Below are positions 38,001-41,000 of a DNA stretch of 64,000 nt, in pieces. Under the pieces are notes generated by a model. The model had not been told where the DNA came from. It searched no databases and saw nothing but the letters and a program-made list of their open reading frames with translations. Source of the stretch: Lycorma delicatula. Its lineage: Eukaryota; Arthropoda; Insecta; Hemiptera; Fulgoridae. The translations under genes and the position numbers were made by a program. The stretch's first letter is position 1. Every line of letters starts with the position of its first letter. The stretch covers positions 85,514,515 through 85,578,514 of the forward strand of contig NC_134456.1 of NCBI RefSeq assembly GCF_047948215.1. The letters run 5' to 3'.

Positions 38001-41000
38001 CACAATTACAGAAACGCCATCACTTCTAAGGAAAAGAGTTTTTCGCTATGTACCCAAATGTACTTGAAACCCTTTTCCTTTTTCAATTCTCTTGCCATTG
38101 AAAACACTTTCCTACGATCAGCTGAAAGATTTTCGTTTATATATACTGGATTATCATTTTGCTATCCCAGGTTCTTCGTTGAGGACCCACCGAGTTGGTC
38201 TAGTGATGAACGCGCCTTCCCAAATCAGCTGACTTGAAAGTCGAGAGTTTCAGCGTTCAAGTCCTAGTAGCTTTTATACGGATTTGAATACTAGATCGTG
38301 GATACCGGTGTTCTTTGGTGGTTGGGTTTCAATTAACCCTATATCTCAGGAATGATCGAACTGAGACTGTACAAGACTACACTTCATTTACACTCACACA
38401 TATCATCCTAATTCATCCTCTGAAGTAATACCTGAACGGTAATAATCGGAGGCTAACAAGGAAAAAGAGAGAAAGGTTCTTCGTTGAGAAGCCCCTCTTG
38501 ACACGACTTCTACTTAAGATGCCATCTTTTACGGTTCTTCTGGTGGAGCGAACTATAATCGTAGCCGGTCTTTTTGGGTGCTGTTAGTCAGCCTATGGCA
38601 CACATCTATGTCGCTTTCAGATATCTGGTAGTCTAGAGCTTTAGCGGCATTTTGAATTACTAAATCTAAATTTTCATTTTTCTGTTCGGGTATACCATAT
38701 GTTTCTAAATTATTTGCACGAGAATACTGTTCAAGTTCACCAATTCTGTTTAGCAAAATTAATTTATTATTCTTTTCAATTTTTAGCTCACCCGATAGAT
38801 CGTCAACTTAGTTAGGACGTGTTGTATTTTGTCTTTTTGAGCTTCGAGTTTTGATAGAGCCCCGATTTCCTTGTGGCATGCTTCGATCGAATACCCCAAA
38901 TTTCTCCCCATTTCTCGGTTTTCTCTGCGAATTTCGTTCAGTAACTTAACAATATCTTTCATAGTAATCGAACCGTCTTCAGCTGCCGATTGTCGCAATC
39001 GGCAGCTTTCTTCTCATTCTTTCTCTTTCTTTTTTCATTTTCACAAATGGCACACCTACAAATTTTTTTTTTGCACGACGAAATTAATCTCTTCTTGAGT
39101 AAGATTAACGCATTGTGGGTGAAAATTACGGCTACAGTTGCTGCACACAATGCTTTTCGACCCGCGCACTGTTTTTAGACAAGCAGAACACGACATATTA
39201 AAGTCGGCGTGAAAAACAAATTGAAATAAAAAATAAACAATCAACAGAATATCATATTACGGTATATTATTCAAATAACAAACATATACGCGTAATATTG
39301 AACAGAGTTTAAATATTCTAACTATCACTAAAGATAAGCAAGCCAAAACTCTCTCTCTGTCATTCTGTTTAGCTTCTGGAACCATCGTAAGGTATTACTT
39401 CAGAGGATGAATGAGAATGATATGTATGAATGAACATAAATGACGTGTAGTCTTGTACAGTCTCAGGTCGACCATTGCTGAGATGTACGGTTAATTAAAA
39501 CCTAACCACCAAAGAACACCGGTATCCACGCTCTAGTATTCAAATCCTTATAAAAGTAACTCTTTACTAGGATTTGAACCCTTGACTCTTGACTTCGAAA
39601 TCAGCTGATTTGCAATGACTAGTATAACCACTAGACCAACATGATGGGGGGGGGGGTAATAAGCAAGCCATAACTTTTTTCTTTTTTCTGTTTAGCCGCC
39701 GGTAATTACCGTTTAGAAAATACTTCAGAGGATCTTGTAGATTCTCAGTTCGACCATTCCTGAGATGTGTGGTTAATTGAGACCCAACCACCAAAGAACA
39801 CCGGTATCCACGATCTAGTATTCAAATCCGTGTAAAAATAACTGGCTTTACTAGGACTTGAACGTTGGAACTCTCGACTTCCAAATCAGCTGATTTGGGA
39901 AGACGCGTTCACCACTAGACCAACCCGGTGGGTTAAGCAAGCCATAACTGCCCACGCACAACCTCACTCTACGAACGCTCAATCATAACTCATTTTTAAT
40001 TACATTACACTCCTTTTTGGGTAGTCGTGTAATAAATATATAATCCTTTGAGTTTTTAAAGTTAGGATATTGTAACGAGACCGGTATAGCGGACCTGAGT
40101 AACAGATTCCTATCAATTATTATGAAAGTAGTAGAAAATATAATAACTGGAGGAATCCAGAAAGGGACTAAAAGGGAAAAGTTTGCTTAACAATCGTCTT
40201 TTGTAATACTGCCTTCTGACACACAATGAACAAATGTTTGTACCGTGAGAAGAGTTACCGGATCAGGTTTAGGAATGCATGAGAATGAAAGGGCTCAGTC
40301 GATCTTTCTCGCACTTAGAGTTGGGTCCGGTCAGCAGGTAAAGAAGCTAGGAGTATAGTTATGGGAAGACCAGTTAAAAATAATTTTTGCGAACCACTCT
40401 AGCAAGACGTTACGACATCAGTTCAGCGATGAGAGGCTGCGATGTGAGTCTGCGAGGAGGATAGTGAAGGAGCGAATTTTCAGCGTGAATTAAGTTCGAT
40501 ACAGTCAAGATGACGCCACGAGTAATTCCAGTAAACAAGAAATACTCTCGGTGAATTACTATAAGACTCTAAGTGAAAGAGATAATGTATTAAATTTTAT
40601 TCATAGACTGTTGAGATAGTTGCGTTTGTGAACAACAAAGGTATTTGCTGTGAAAGACCTGCATGAAATAGATACATTTCTTATCTACTGTACTAGACCT
40701 GTACAGTAGATAAGACTACTTAATAGATCTACAGTATTACTTAATAGACTACAGTAGATAACACTTTTAATCACTAGTCATACAAGACTAGTGATTAAAA
40801 GTGTTAGGACTAGCGGTCATGCTATGGTACTGAATTCTGCTTTTCTATTCTATTTATTTACCTGACGATTCTATTTATAAATCCTGACGATTATTTTAAA
40901 TTCTGTTTTGAATGCAATATCTGTTTATTATTATGATTGACATTTATGATTATTTATTTGTTACCGACATGTAATAATATTGTCCTTTACTATTATTATT

